From contig NZ_CP011924.1 of the NCBI RefSeq assembly GCF_000238315.3, forward strand, positions 784,501 through 848,500: a stretch of 64,000 nucleotides of DNA, written 5' to 3'. Position numbers and translations under genes: made by a program. Below the pieces are notes generated by a model that did no database searches, was not told the DNA's origin, and saw only the letters and a program-made list of their open reading frames with translations. Source of the DNA: Pseudoalteromonas piscicida. Its GTDB lineage: Bacteria; Pseudomonadota; Gammaproteobacteria; Enterobacterales; Alteromonadaceae. Below are positions 27,046-36,198 of this stretch, piece after piece (position 1 is the first letter of the stretch; each line of letters begins with the position of its first letter).

Positions 27046-28173
27046 ATGCGCATTACGAGTAATTTCGATAGTGGTAATATCAAGGTGGTAAAAGCAGAAT
27101 CACCTGCAGATATTCAACTAGAAATCAATAAAGACAATGAGTCTGACTTTTTTCAATGGTTTCACTTTAGACTAGAGTCTACGCCTTTTTTAGAGCACAA
27201 AATTCATATCAATCAACTATTAAACTCGGCCTATCCAGAAGGTTGGGATGATTATCATGCGGTTGCATCTTATGATCGTCAAACTTGGTTCCGTGTGCCA
27301 ACCCGTTATGAGAATGGTACATTAACTATCGATTTTGAGCCTGAATGTGCTCACACCTACTTTGCTTATTTTGCGCCTTATAGTTATGAGCGCCATTTAG
27401 ACCTAGTCTACTGGGCTCAAGCCCATGATGCGTGCGTTGTAGAGACGCTAGGTCAAACGCTTGATGGCCGTGATATGAGCTTACTCACTATTGGTGAGCC
27501 GTCAGATGAGAAGAAAAAGATTTGGATCACGGCGCGCCAGCACCCAGGTGAAACGATGGCAGAATGGTTTGTTGAAGGTCTACTTCAAAAACTATTGGAT
27601 GACGAAGATCCACATGCCGCTGCACTGTTATCGAAAGCGGTATTTTATGTCGTGCCAAATATGAATCCGGACGGCAGCGTTCGTGGTCATCTGCGTACAA
27701 ATGCAAAAGGCGTTAACCTTAACCGTGAATGGCAAACGCCAACACTTGAGAACTCACCTGAAGTTTATTATGTATTAAATAAAATGCATGAAACTGGGCT
27801 GGATATGTACCTCGATATTCATGGTGATGAAGCACTACCGTATAACTTCGTTGCGGGTAGTGAAGGTATTCCGAGCTATGATGAGCGTCTACAGCGTTTG
27901 GAAGAATCTTTCAAGGCGGCATTGTTAACTATCACACCTGAGTTCCAAGATGAATTTGGTTACGATAAAGATGCACCGGGTGAAGCAAATCTTACTGTAG
28001 CATCATGTGCTGTTGGTGAAGCGTTCAAAGCGTTGGCCTATACCGTTGAAATGCCGTTTAAAGATAATGCAAATCTACCGGATCCTTACTTCGGCTGGTC
28101 AGACCGACGTTCATATCAGTTTGGTCAAGACACCTTAGCTGCAATCTTAAATGTGGTTGACGACTTAAGATAA
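27046..28173 (+). CDS. M14-family zinc carboxypeptidase (cytosolic carboxypeptidase-like)
   Basis: A 375-residue cytoplasmic metallocarboxypeptidase with no signal peptide. An N-terminal beta domain (residues ~1-115, typical of the CCP/M14 subfamily that includes tubulin deglutamylases) precedes the catalytic domain. Zinc ligands are H166 and E169 in ARQHPGET and H259 in LDIHGDE. Substrate residues lie in NMNPDGS and NLNREW, and the catalytic Glu is in AYTVEMPFK near residue 339. The bacterial substrate is unknown. AGGGAAA precedes the ATG, and a terminator follows the gene. Confidence 0.88.
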   Translation: MRITSNFDSGNIKVVKAESPADIQLEINKDNESDFFQWFHFRLESTPFLEHKIHINQLLNSAYPEGWDDYHAVASYDRQTWFRVPTRYENGTLTIDFEPECAHTYFAYFAPYSYERHLDLVYWAQAHDACVVETLGQTLDGRDMSLLTIGEPSDEKKKIWITARQHPGETMAEWFVEGLLQKLLDDEDPHAAALLSKAVFYVVPNMNPDGSVRGHLRTNAKGVNLNREWQTPTLENSPEVYYVLNKMHETGLDMYLDIHGDEALPYNFVAGSEGIPSYDERLQRLEESFKAALLTITPEFQDEFGYDKDAPGEANLTVASCAVGEAFKALAYTVEMPFKDNANLPDPYFGWSDRRSYQFGQDTLAAILNVVDDLR

Positions 28174-28180
28174 GCTTAAA

Positions 28181-28217
28181 GACGGGTAATCACCATTTTG
28201 ATTACCCGTTTATTTTT
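28181..28217 (+). terminator. Rho-independent terminator after the M14 gene
   Basis: ACGGGTAATC-accatttt-GATTACCCGTTTATTTTT. Confidence 0.88.
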
Positions 28218-28322
28218 GTGCGTTTAAAAGAACAACAAAATAATATTTAAAGCAAATTAATATTAAAAAATAAGGTAGAACACCTCAACAGGGTGTAATA
28301 ACAACAATAAAGGGGAATATTC

Positions 28323-29993
28323 GTGGATGCGTTAGGCAGCTTATTAGATAGCTTAGATGGAATGTTAGGTGGTTCACCTTGGTTCCCGTATGTTCTGTTA
28401 GGGGTAGGTTTGTTTTTTACAATCTACTTGAAATTTCCACAGATCAGATATTTCAAACATGCGTGTAAAGTCGTTACTGGTAAATATGATAAAAAAGGCC
28501 TAGAAGGCGATACCACACACTTCCAAGCACTCGCAACGGCACTTTCTGGCACAGTTGGTACTGGTAATATTGGTGGGGTGGCGCTGGCAATTTCAATCGG
28601 TGGGCCAGCAGCATTATTTTGGATGTGGATGACTGCCTTTTTTGGTATGACAACCAAGTTTGTGGAAGTCACACTATCGCATAAATACCGTGTACAAACA
28701 GATGATGGCACCATGGCCGGTGGTCCAATGTACTATATGGATCGTCGCCTAAACATGAAATGGTTAGCGGTATTATTTGCAATTGCTACTGTGATTAGCT
28801 CATTTGGTACAGGTAGCTTGCCGCAGATCAACAACATTGCTCAAGGCATGGAAGCGACCTTTGGTTTTGCACCGATGGCAACCGGTGCTGTGCTTTCAGT
28901 TTTGCTTGCGCTTGTAATACTTGGTGGTATTAAGCGCATTGCTGCTATCACTTCTCGCGTCGTGCCATTAATGGCTGCGATTTATATTCTTGGTTCTTTT
29001 GCCGTTATCTTCTACAACGTTGAGAATATCGTTCCTTCTTTCCTTTCTGTATTTACAGATGCTTTCACGGGTTCTGCGGCAGCGGGTGGTTTCTTAGGGG
29101 CTTCTTTTGCTTATGCATTTAACCGTGGGGTGAACCGAGGTCTGTTTTCTAACGAAGCGGGTCAAGGTTCAGCACCAATCGCGCACGCCTCGGCAAAAGC
29201 CGATGAACCAGTGTCTGAAGGTATGGTTTCCATTCTTGAACCGTTTATTGACACAATCATTATCTGTACCTTGACGGGATTGGTTATTTTGTCATCGGGT
29301 GTGTGGACCGAAAAGTTCGAAACCCATTTTGAGCGCTCATCTATGGTTATCTTAGACGGTAAATATGACGAATCGAATCAACAAGACCGAGATGCATTGT
29401 ACGCCTACTTGAATGGTAAAAAAGAGCATACTGTCAAACCTTTCAATGGTGAGATTGAAGTCGTACAGGGTAAAGCGGTAACAGAAAACTTTACCGTGAT
29501 CCATTCGCGTTCTATTGGTGAGCAAGTACGTTTTGGTATTACAGAGCGTCACAAGTACACGGGTACCGTCGAAGTGAAAGACGGCTTGCCAACAGACAAT
29601 AGCATCAGCGTGATTGGTTACTCTTTAGTGCATTCGGCGGAGCTGACGACCAAAGCGTTTACCCGAGGTTATTTAGGTGAAAATGGTAAATACATCGTTT
29701 CGATTGGTTTGTTGTTATTCGCGTTTTCTACGGCAATTGCATGGTCATACTATGGCGACCGAGCGATGATTTATCTTCTTGGTAGTCGTTCGGTCATGCC
29801 GTATCGCGTATTCTATGTTGCAGGTTTCTTCTGGGCGTCGTTTGCTGATACGACACTGGTGTGGAAGTTGGCTGCAGTGGCCATCGTGGTGATGATGTTA
29901 CCTAACTTATTTGGTATTTTACTACTCAGAAAAGAAATGAAATCTTCGGTTAAAGAATACTGGGAAGATTTCAACAAAGAACACAAACAGTGA
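28323..29993 (+). CDS. AGCS-family alanine/glycine:cation symporter
   Basis: A 556-residue Na+-coupled amino-acid symporter of the inner membrane. Family signatures are [33 protein letters not shown], the [13 protein letters not shown] loop and [19 protein letters not shown]. It is 80-100 residues longer than the usual 450-480 because of a hydrophilic insert at about residues 335-435 (rich in [23 protein letters not shown]...). The GTG start at 28323 is supported by AAAGGGGAA 6 bp upstream; no in-frame ATG lies nearby. Confidence 0.9.
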   Translation: MDALGSLLDSLDGMLGGSPWFPYVLLGVGLFFTIYLKFPQIRYFKHACKVVTGKYDKKGLEGDTTHFQALATALSGTVGTGNIGGVALAISIGGPAALFWMWMTAFFGMTTKFVEVTLSHKYRVQTDDGTMAGGPMYYMDRRLNMKWLAVLFAIATVISSFGTGSLPQINNIAQGMEATFGFAPMATGAVLSVLLALVILGGIKRIAAITSRVVPLMAAIYILGSFAVIFYNVENIVPSFLSVFTDAFTGSAAAGGFLGASFAYAFNRGVNRGLFSNEAGQGSAPIAHASAKADEPVSEGMVSILEPFIDTIIICTLTGLVILSSGVWTEKFETHFERSSMVILDGKYDESNQQDRDALYAYLNGKKEHTVKPFNGEIEVVQGKAVTENFTVIHSRSIGEQVRFGITERHKYTGTVEVKDGLPTDNSISVIGYSLVHSAELTTKAFTRGYLGENGKYIVSIGLLLFAFSTAIAWSYYGDRAMIYLLGSRSVMPYRVFYVAGFFWASFADTTLVWKLAAVAIVVMMLPNLFGILLLRKEMKSSVKEYWEDFNKEHKQ

Positions 29994-30055
29994 GTGAATT
30001 TTAATTAAAATTATCTTGTCATTTAAGGACAAGAGTTCGCAAAGGTAGTAGAATA

Positions 30056-30081
30056 GGGCACCTCACAGGTGCCCTTTTTTG
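30056..30081 (+). terminator. Rho-independent terminator after the AGCS symporter gene
   Basis: AGGGCACCT-cac-AGGTGCCCTTTTTT. It lies 21 bp before the next ATG, so it may also attenuate read-through into the zinc-ribbon gene. Confidence 0.85.
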
Positions 30082-30101
30082 TATTATGGAGAAGTAACAC
30101 G

Positions 30102-30428
30102 ATGGCAATAGCACAGTGCCCAAGCTGCGGTAAATCTATTTCCTCCAAACATAAGTCCTGCCCGCATTGTGAAACCAATTTAGCAGACTTTTCTCAAGAA
30201 GACAGAGAGAGAGCGGCCTCTAGAAATCGTGTAAAACGTCAGCAATCTGTAATGAATTACTCGTTTATTGCACTGATCCTAGTACTAAGTGGATTCTTAT
30301 ATATCTATTGGCAGCAGCCTGACCCTAACTCGTTTGAAATGATCGCAAGCAAAAGCGCTATAGGCATTGGTGCGGTTTGGTACTTAATTAATCGAGTCAT
30401 CCTCGTTATTTTGAAAAAGAAAAAGTAG
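30102..30428 (+). CDS. Zinc-ribbon membrane protein
   Basis: A 108-residue protein with an N-terminal zinc ribbon (AQCPSCGKSI..KSCPHCET, two CxxC knuckles) in the first 25 residues, a charged linker, and two hydrophobic helices (NYSFIALILVLSGFLYIYW and AIGIGAVWYLINRVILVIL). Probably an inner-membrane protein with a cytoplasmic zinc finger. ATG 30102 is chosen because GGAGAAG lies 7 bp upstream. The following DUF1315 and DUF349 genes are packed closely behind it, suggesting one transcript. Function unknown. Confidence 0.8.
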   Translation: MAIAQCPSCGKSISSKHKSCPHCETNLADFSQEDRERAASRNRVKRQQSVMNYSFIALILVLSGFLYIYWQQPDPNSFEMIASKSAIGIGAVWYLINRVILVILKKKK

Positions 30429-30430
30429 TA

Positions 30431-30712
30431 ATGAATGTAGATAGCTTAGTTCAAAATATTACCCCAGAAGTATTCGAGCGTTTGCAATATGGTGCATCAA
30501 CCGGAAAGTGGCCAGATGGTACGCCACTAAGTGATGCGCAAAAAGAGCAAACCGTGCAGTTGGTTATGCTATATCAAGCAAAAGTAGCTAAGTCCAATGA
30601 GCAGTTCACCATCAACGAAAAAGGTGAAATGGTGCAAAAATCCAAACGCGAATTACAACAAGAATTCAAAGCCGACAATGAAATAGCTAGGTTCAGTGAA
30701 AATGATCTTTAA
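30431..30712 (+). CDS. DUF1315 (YeaC-like) protein
   Basis: A 93-residue small soluble protein. The ITPEVFERLQYGASTGKWPDGTPLSDAQKEQTVQLVMLYQAK core is the DUF1315/YeaC pattern; the C-terminus (QKSKRELQQEFKADNEIARF) is charged and helical. Unknown function. It begins 2 bp after the zinc-ribbon stop and overlaps the DUF349 start, so it is part of a three-gene operon. Confidence 0.85.
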   Translation: MNVDSLVQNITPEVFERLQYGASTGKWPDGTPLSDAQKEQTVQLVMLYQAKVAKSNEQFTINEKGEMVQKSKRELQQEFKADNEIARFSENDL

Positions 30713-33386
30713 ACACCTTTTTACACCGAAATGGAAACACCCTAAGGTTGACGTTCGCTCACAAGCAGTGGACAAGTTAGATTTAAGCAAAGACGCAACT
30801 TTACTACATACGCTAGCACTTGAGGACGAGTCTGCGCAGATCAGAAAAAAGGTACTTACTAAGGTAAATGACCTTGGTCTTTGGTGGAAAGTTTATAAGC
30901 AAGATAGCGAGTTAAAAGAGCTTGCTGAGCAGAAAATTTCGAGTGCGGTCATTAATCAAGACACCACACTGCAGAGCAACATTCGTGAAGAATACATTGA
31001 ACGCTATGCGCCAGCTAAAACGCTTGAGAAAGTTGCATTAATTGAAACCGATTTAACGAACAAAGTTAAACTGCTTAAGCGCCTTGCGAATGCCACGTTG
31101 ATCGAAAAATCCTTCAAAGAAGGTGATGAAGCACTTCAGATCGCTATGCTGGAACTGATTGCACAGCATTCACTTGAAAAGAGTGTCCTAAAAGCCGCTA
31201 AAGGTGAAGCGCTGACTTCTCTGAATGGATCACTGGAGCAGCAGCGATTAGCAAAAGAAATGCCTGCCCAAGTTGCTGAGCAAACGCGAGTTGTGCTTGC
31301 TAAGTTAAACGCGCTAAGAGATAAGCAAAACTATGAAACGGTGAACGCGCAAGCACAGCAGTTATTTGCACAGTGGCAAAGCATTGAGCTTAAGTGGTTA
31401 GATACTGAAACGGTAACTGCACTAGATGCAAAGTATCAACAAGTAGCAGATAAATTAAACCGTCATCTCAATGAGTTACAAGTTAAACATCAAGCGCAGC
31501 AAGCTGTGTTAATGCAAAAGCAAAATGAAGCCCTAGAGGTCGCGGAATTAACTGCTGAACTTGAAGCCATTGAAAAATCGGTCGAAATTGCATGTAAAAC
31601 GCTAGACTTAGCCTCGCACGATGCACTGGTTAAACGTAGTGAAGTATTAAAAGGTAAGGTGTCTGCACCTCAATATGTTACTGTTGAAGCGCTTGGCGAG
31701 TTCACCCGAAAACTGCAAAATATTGAGCGTGATCTTGCTGATTTACCGGCACTTATTGCTGCAAGTGAAAACTTCAATAATGCCTTGGCAGAGTTGAAGG
31801 CAGTTGAAGTACCAACTTCGTTAGAAGCGCTTGATACCCAAGTACAAGCACAAAAAGACCGCTATGTTACAGCGCGTAAAGCGTTAGATTCACTGCCTAA
31901 GGTATTGCATAAATCAGCAAAAGCTGAGTTATCAGATGCAAGCCAAGTGTTTATGACAGCTATCGAGCCGCTGAAAAATGAGCAAGAAAAATCACTCAAA
32001 ATCGCGAAGAAGAAAGCACGCGATGTTCAACGATTAATTGATCAGGGTCGATTTAACGTGGCATTTGGTGTTTTTAATGGTTTTATTGAGCAGTTTGAGT
32101 TGCTTACGCCAAACTACAAAAAGCAGCTTGAAAACCAGCATGAAAGCTTGTCTCAAGCATTAAAAGACCTTAAAGATTGGCAAAAGTATGCAGCTACACC
32201 TAAACGTGAAGAATTGCTTACGGAGCTTGATATCAAACTGGCTGAGGAGTCGGTTGACCCAGTTAAGCGTGCTGAGGAAGTAAAATTGCTTAGAACACGT
32301 TGGAACGAGCTTGGTCATGTTGAAACTGAACAGGAAAAGGCGCAAGCAGCTCAATTTGATGAAAAAATTGAATTATTGTTTGTGCCTTGTCGCGCTTACT
32401 TTGCGGAGCAAGAAGTACAGCGTGAGCAGGCAAAAATAGCGCGTGAAGCGGTGATTGAAGAAGTGAAAGCACTTGTTAGTACTTTGGATAACGAGGGTAT
32501 TGATTGGCGAGAAGTGGAAGCACAATTTAATCGCCTAGCCAAAGTGTGGAAAAACGCTGGCAATGTGGATGCCAAAGTCTATCAAAAGCTGAATTCGATT
32601 TACCGTGAGCACCATCAAGCGGTTTACGAGAAACTTAAAGCTTTCCATCAAGCCAACGCTGTTGAAAAGGCCAAGCTAGTTGAAACTGCGCAGCAGCAGC
32701 TTGAGGCTGAAGATTTAGCAGCAGCTTGTGAATTACTGAAATCATTGCAAAAACAGTGGCAGCAAATTGGTTTTGCTGGTGCCAAGCAAGAGCATACTTT
32801 GTGGAAAGCATTTCGTGCCCATAATGACGCCGTGTTTGAAAAGCGCAGCACACAATATGCCGAGCAAAAAGCACAGGAGAAGTCGCAGGAAGCCGAGCAG
32901 CGCCAGTTGCTTGCAGAGTTCGACAACAAGGTCATTGAAGCGGTCACTCAAAATGAACTGGCTGCCATTCGTGACGAACTCAATACGTTTATTGTAGTGC
33001 CAGGACTGAAGCAAGAAAAGAATCGTTTATTGTCACAAGTGAAGTCGAAATTAGATGATCTATTCTCTTCACAGCGTCGTGAAAAGTTCAATGAATTGGT
33101 GGAAGCGGTAGAAACTGACGGTGATATTCCTAGCTCTTGGCAAGGTAATAATAAAACCTCGCTAAACGCCGCCCAGTTGCTATTGAGGCTTGAGATTTTA
33201 ACGAATCAGTCATCACCGGAAGCGTTGCAAAGCGAAAGAATGTCTGAGCAAGTCGCGATGCTGGATGCAAAACTGCAAGGTGAAGAAAGCAGCCTTGAGA
33301 CTTACCTTATCAGTTATCTAGCTGAGGCTGACAAAGCCGATTTAGTGACGTCAAAAGGCAGGTTACTTGCTGTTTTGAACGCATAG
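30702..33386 (+). CDS. DUF349-repeat protein
   Basis: An ~894-residue cytoplasmic, highly helical protein of the DUF349 family. The N-terminus FKHLFTPKWKHPKVDVRSQAVDKL is the usual opening with a HEAT-like segment. DUF349 repeats follow, recognisable by the W..A/G motif (QLFAQWQSIELKW, LRTRWNELGHV, LAKVWKNAGNVD, LQKQWQQIGFAG), with long charged coiled coils between them. Biochemical role unknown. I prefer ATG 30702 over GTG 30696 because the family usually starts MIFKH. A weak hairpin with GCCTAC/GTAGGC arms lies at 33402-33429. Confidence 0.87.
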   Translation: MIFKHLFTPKWKHPKVDVRSQAVDKLDLSKDATLLHTLALEDESAQIRKKVLTKVNDLGLWWKVYKQDSELKELAEQKISSAVINQDTTLQSNIREEYIERYAPAKTLEKVALIETDLTNKVKLLKRLANATLIEKSFKEGDEALQIAMLELIAQHSLEKSVLKAAKGEALTSLNGSLEQQRLAKEMPAQVAEQTRVVLAKLNALRDKQNYETVNAQAQQLFAQWQSIELKWLDTETVTALDAKYQQVADKLNRHLNELQVKHQAQQAVLMQKQNEALEVAELTAELEAIEKSVEIACKTLDLASHDALVKRSEVLKGKVSAPQYVTVEALGEFTRKLQNIERDLADLPALIAASENFNNALAELKAVEVPTSLEALDTQVQAQKDRYVTARKALDSLPKVLHKSAKAELSDASQVFMTAIEPLKNEQEKSLKIAKKKARDVQRLIDQGRFNVAFGVFNGFIEQFELLTPNYKKQLENQHESLSQALKDLKDWQKYAATPKREELLTELDIKLAEESVDPVKRAEEVKLLRTRWNELGHVETEQEKAQAAQFDEKIELLFVPCRAYFAEQEVQREQAKIAREAVIEEVKALVSTLDNEGIDWREVEAQFNRLAKVWKNAGNVDAKVYQKLNSIYREHHQAVYEKLKAFHQANAVEKAKLVETAQQQLEAEDLAAACELLKSLQKQWQQIGFAGAKQEHTLWKAFRAHNDAVFEKRSTQYAEQKAQEKSQEAEQRQLLAEFDNKVIEAVTQNELAAIRDELNTFIVVPGLKQEKNRLLSQVKSKLDDLFSSQRREKFNELVEAVETDGDIPSSWQGNNKTSLNAAQLLLRLEILTNQSSPEALQSERMSEQVAMLDAKLQGEESSLETYLISYLAEADKADLVTSKGRLLAVLNA

Positions 33387-33594
33387 TCATTATATACTTT
33401 GAGCCTACTCAGAACACTCTGGGTAGGCTTCTCCGATGTAGATTTCCGCTCGTGCCTATATCTTCAATATGGTTACATGCTCTGCTGATAATTTTTATTA
33501 ATATAGAATAAGTATCTATAAATTATGATGATATATCACTATAAGCGCTACGCTGCGTGAGAGTAGGGAGAGTGCAATACGCTCACTTATGCTC

Positions 33595-34257
33595 TTACTT
33601 AGCACTAAGTATTTGTGCTAGTTTGTGCACATCATCAATAGCACGTTGTTTTGAGCGCTTATGCCTGTCGTCGCCAAACTCTTGATACTCAGATGCTATT
33701 TCATAAAACGTTTCAGCACCTAAATATGGAGCCAACTGCTCGATATGGCTACTTAGGTGATTCAAATGATATTGTGACTCACCTTTTTTAAATGCAAATT
33801 CTCCCCAAGATGCCAGTAATACGAGAGTTTTACCCGATAAAATTGGCTCAAGTGGTTTATCACCTCGCGCTAAATCAAAGCTGAAGGTTTTATTTACTCG
33901 GATCACCATATCAAACCATGCCTTTAGCACAGCAGGCATGCCGTAGTTATACATAGGGCTTGCGATCACGATAATATCGGCATTGGTCACTTCTTTGATA
34001 ATTTCGTCAGACTCAGCGAGTACTAAGCGTTGCTCTTCGCTCAACACGCCTTTTGCAAATGCAGCCGCTATAAATGCTTCATCGATGAATGCAGGTTGTT
34101 TCACGGAGAGGTCGCGATGGGTGACTTCCACTTCATGTATGCAGCTGCTAAATTTTGTCAAAAATTGCTCACCTAACATCCGACTAATTGACTGATGTTG
34201 CGAACTTGTCTCACTATACTTTCTTGCGCTACTACTTATATATAAAATGTTTTTCAT
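33595..34257 (-). CDS. azoR: FMN-dependent NADH-azoreductase / quinone reductase
   Basis: A 220-residue flavodoxin-fold enzyme that reduces quinones and azo compounds with NADH. Visible are the FMN-phosphate loop ILYISSSARKYSETSSQH (residues 4-21), the FMN-binding IVIASPMYNYGMPAVLKAWFD (near 96-116) and LLASWGEF. GGAGAAA precedes the ATG. The gene is divergent from a LysR regulator 107 bp away, the classic arrangement of a LysR regulator and its target. Confidence 0.87.
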   Translation of the reverse strand: MKNILYISSSARKYSETSSQHQSISRMLGEQFLTKFSSCIHEVEVTHRDLSVKQPAFIDEAFIAAAFAKGVLSEEQRLVLAESDEIIKEVTNADIIVIASPMYNYGMPAVLKAWFDMVIRVNKTFSFDLARGDKPLEPILSGKTLVLLASWGEFAFKKGESQYHLNHLSSHIEQLAPYLGAETFYEIASEYQEFGDDRHKRSKQRAIDDVHKLAQILSAK

Positions 34258-34364
34258 GGTTTTTCTCCAGTTATGTCCTGTGTTTTATTCTGTGCTTACG
34301 TAAGCAATGTGACAACTGAGAAGAATCCACTTATAGATGAGATATACTAACTTATAGGTTTGTT

Positions 34365-35252
34365 ATGTTCACACATTTACCGTCTTTGAATAATATAAAA
34401 ACCTTTGCGGTTGCCGCGCACTACTTAAGTTTTAAAGATGCGGCGCGAGTACTTAATGTTACGCCTACGGCAGTGTCACATCAGATAAAGTCACTGGAAT
34501 CACAGTTAAGGGTTCAGCTTTTTGAGCGAAAAACGCGAGCAGTGCAATTAACATTACAAGGACAGGCACTGGCAAAGGTGTGTATTGATTCACTCAATAT
34601 GCTTGATAATGCGTTTATTGAGTTTACTGAGCAAAAGAATGATTTGCTTATTTCATGCTGTAATTCATTTGCTGCACTTTGGCTTGCTCCTAATATGGCT
34701 GCCATTAATCGCGCTTTTCCAAACCAAACCGTCACAATATGCGCGAGCGATCAGCTCATTGATTTAAATAAAGAGAAGCATATTGATATCGCCCTGCGTT
34801 ATGGCAAAGCGGTTCCGAATTCCAATGAAACTCATCTTATTACCGAGAAAATAGGGCTTTATGCTAGTCCAAATTATCGGGTGCCAGACCACGGTAAACC
34901 TGTACTATTTCTCACCCATTGGCAAGACGAAACGGGGCTTGAAAATATTCCTTGGCAAGCGCACATTGACGAAAGTCATTATGACTTGCGTTATTTTGAG
35001 CAAGAACACTTTGTCTTGCAGGCGGCTGTGGCCGGGCAAGGGCTGGCACTATTGAGCGATGTATTAGCAGAGTCTGCAGTTAGACAGGGGTGGTTAAGTA
35101 AAAGCTCAGCAATGGAGGAATTTTCAGGCTATGGCTATTGGCTCAGGCAAACGACTTATCGCAAGAGTTCGGCGATTTTTCACCAGTTTACCATTTGGCT
35201 GGCAAGCGCGTTACAAAATATCAAGGCCAACAAAGATAAGGACATAAGATAA
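34365..35252 (+). CDS. LysR-family transcriptional regulator (GcvA-like), probable regulator of azoR
   Basis: A 295-residue LTTR. The N-terminal helix-turn-helix reads LNNIKTFAVAAHYLSFKDAARVLNVTPTAVSHQIKSLE, and a periplasmic-binding-like effector domain follows (IDIALRYG, FVLQAAVAGQGLALLSDVLAE). GcvA-type features are present (AAHYLSFKDAA; VTPTAVSHQIK). It is divergently transcribed from azoR, so it probably controls that gene and itself; the shared region is only 107 bp. Confidence 0.87.
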   Translation: MFTHLPSLNNIKTFAVAAHYLSFKDAARVLNVTPTAVSHQIKSLESQLRVQLFERKTRAVQLTLQGQALAKVCIDSLNMLDNAFIEFTEQKNDLLISCCNSFAALWLAPNMAAINRAFPNQTVTICASDQLIDLNKEKHIDIALRYGKAVPNSNETHLITEKIGLYASPNYRVPDHGKPVLFLTHWQDETGLENIPWQAHIDESHYDLRYFEQEHFVLQAAVAGQGLALLSDVLAESAVRQGWLSKSSAMEEFSGYGYWLRQTTYRKSSAIFHQFTIWLASALQNIKANKDKDIR

Positions 35253-35363
35253 AGGACAGGCACTTTTATCAATGAGTAAATAAGCCGTTTTTTAATATTG
35301 ATCTATACTTTTGTGGAACTTAAGTCCTTATTCGAAAAGTGTTTATTGCTAGGTGGTGATGTG

Positions 35364-36167
35364 ATGATAAAAATCCTGCTGATGAGTCTCATTTTGTTTC
35401 CCGCTTTATGTTTGAGTGGTGATTATACCTTCGCCTTTGTGCCGCAGCAGTCTGCAAATAAGTTAGCCAAAAATTGGCAGCCTATTCTCGATTATCTCAG
35501 TGATAAAACCGGAGATAACTACACATTTAAAACCGCTAAAGATATACCAACCTTTGAAGCCAGGGTGCTGCAGCAAGAGTATGATGTGGCATACATGAAT
35601 CCCTATCACTTTGTTGTATTTAATGAGCGGGTAGGTTATCAAGCTATCGCCAAGCAAAAAGATAAAATGATAAAAGGGATCATCGTGGTTAAAAAAGGAG
35701 CGGGTATTACTGACTTATCGCAATTACGAGGAGAAACGCTTGCTTTTCCGGCTCCTGCTGCATTCGCTGCGAGCATTTTGCCCCGAGGGGAATTGGCGAA
35801 GCAAGGTATTGAATTTACGCCAAGATATGTATCTTCCCATGACTCCGTTTATCTCAACGTGTCGAGAGGATTTGTCAAAGCGGGGGGCGGTGTCATGCGT
35901 ACTTTCAACAACGCCGATCCTAAAATTAAATCACAACTCGACATTCTCTGGACGACAAAAGGTTATACACCACATGCATTTGCTGTAAAAAGAGCAATGC
36001 CAGAAGATGCAAGGCAAAGATTAGTAGCGGCGTTGACCTCTCTTGAACTGACTGAAGAGGGAATGAGGCTACTCGAAGCGGTGAATTTCAAAGGCATTAT
36101 GGCAGCGTCGAATGAGGACTGGCAAGACGTAAAAGCATTAGAATTAGAAACCTTGGTTGGCAAATAG
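35364..36167 (+). CDS. PhnD/SsuA-type periplasmic substrate-binding protein
   Basis: A 267-residue exported protein: signal peptide MIKILLMSLILFPALCLSG, then a phosphate/phosphonate-binding-like fold (TFAFVPQQSANKLAKNWQPILDYL, YDVAYMNPYHFVVFN, LRGETLAFPAPAAFAASIL, YVSSHDSVYLNVSRGFVKAGGG). No ABC transporter genes are nearby; instead a membrane histidine kinase follows 31 bp later. That suggests it is the ligand-sensing partner of the kinase rather than a transport component. ATG 35364 (with AGGTGG upstream) starts the signal peptide. Confidence 0.85.
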   Translation: MIKILLMSLILFPALCLSGDYTFAFVPQQSANKLAKNWQPILDYLSDKTGDNYTFKTAKDIPTFEARVLQQEYDVAYMNPYHFVVFNERVGYQAIAKQKDKMIKGIIVVKKGAGITDLSQLRGETLAFPAPAAFAASILPRGELAKQGIEFTPRYVSSHDSVYLNVSRGFVKAGGGVMRTFNNADPKIKSQLDILWTTKGYTPHAFAVKRAMPEDARQRLVAALTSLELTEEGMRLLEAVNFKGIMAASNEDWQDVKALELETLVGK

Positions 36168-36198
36168 TACTCGGATTATTAAGAAGCGCCACGACTGA

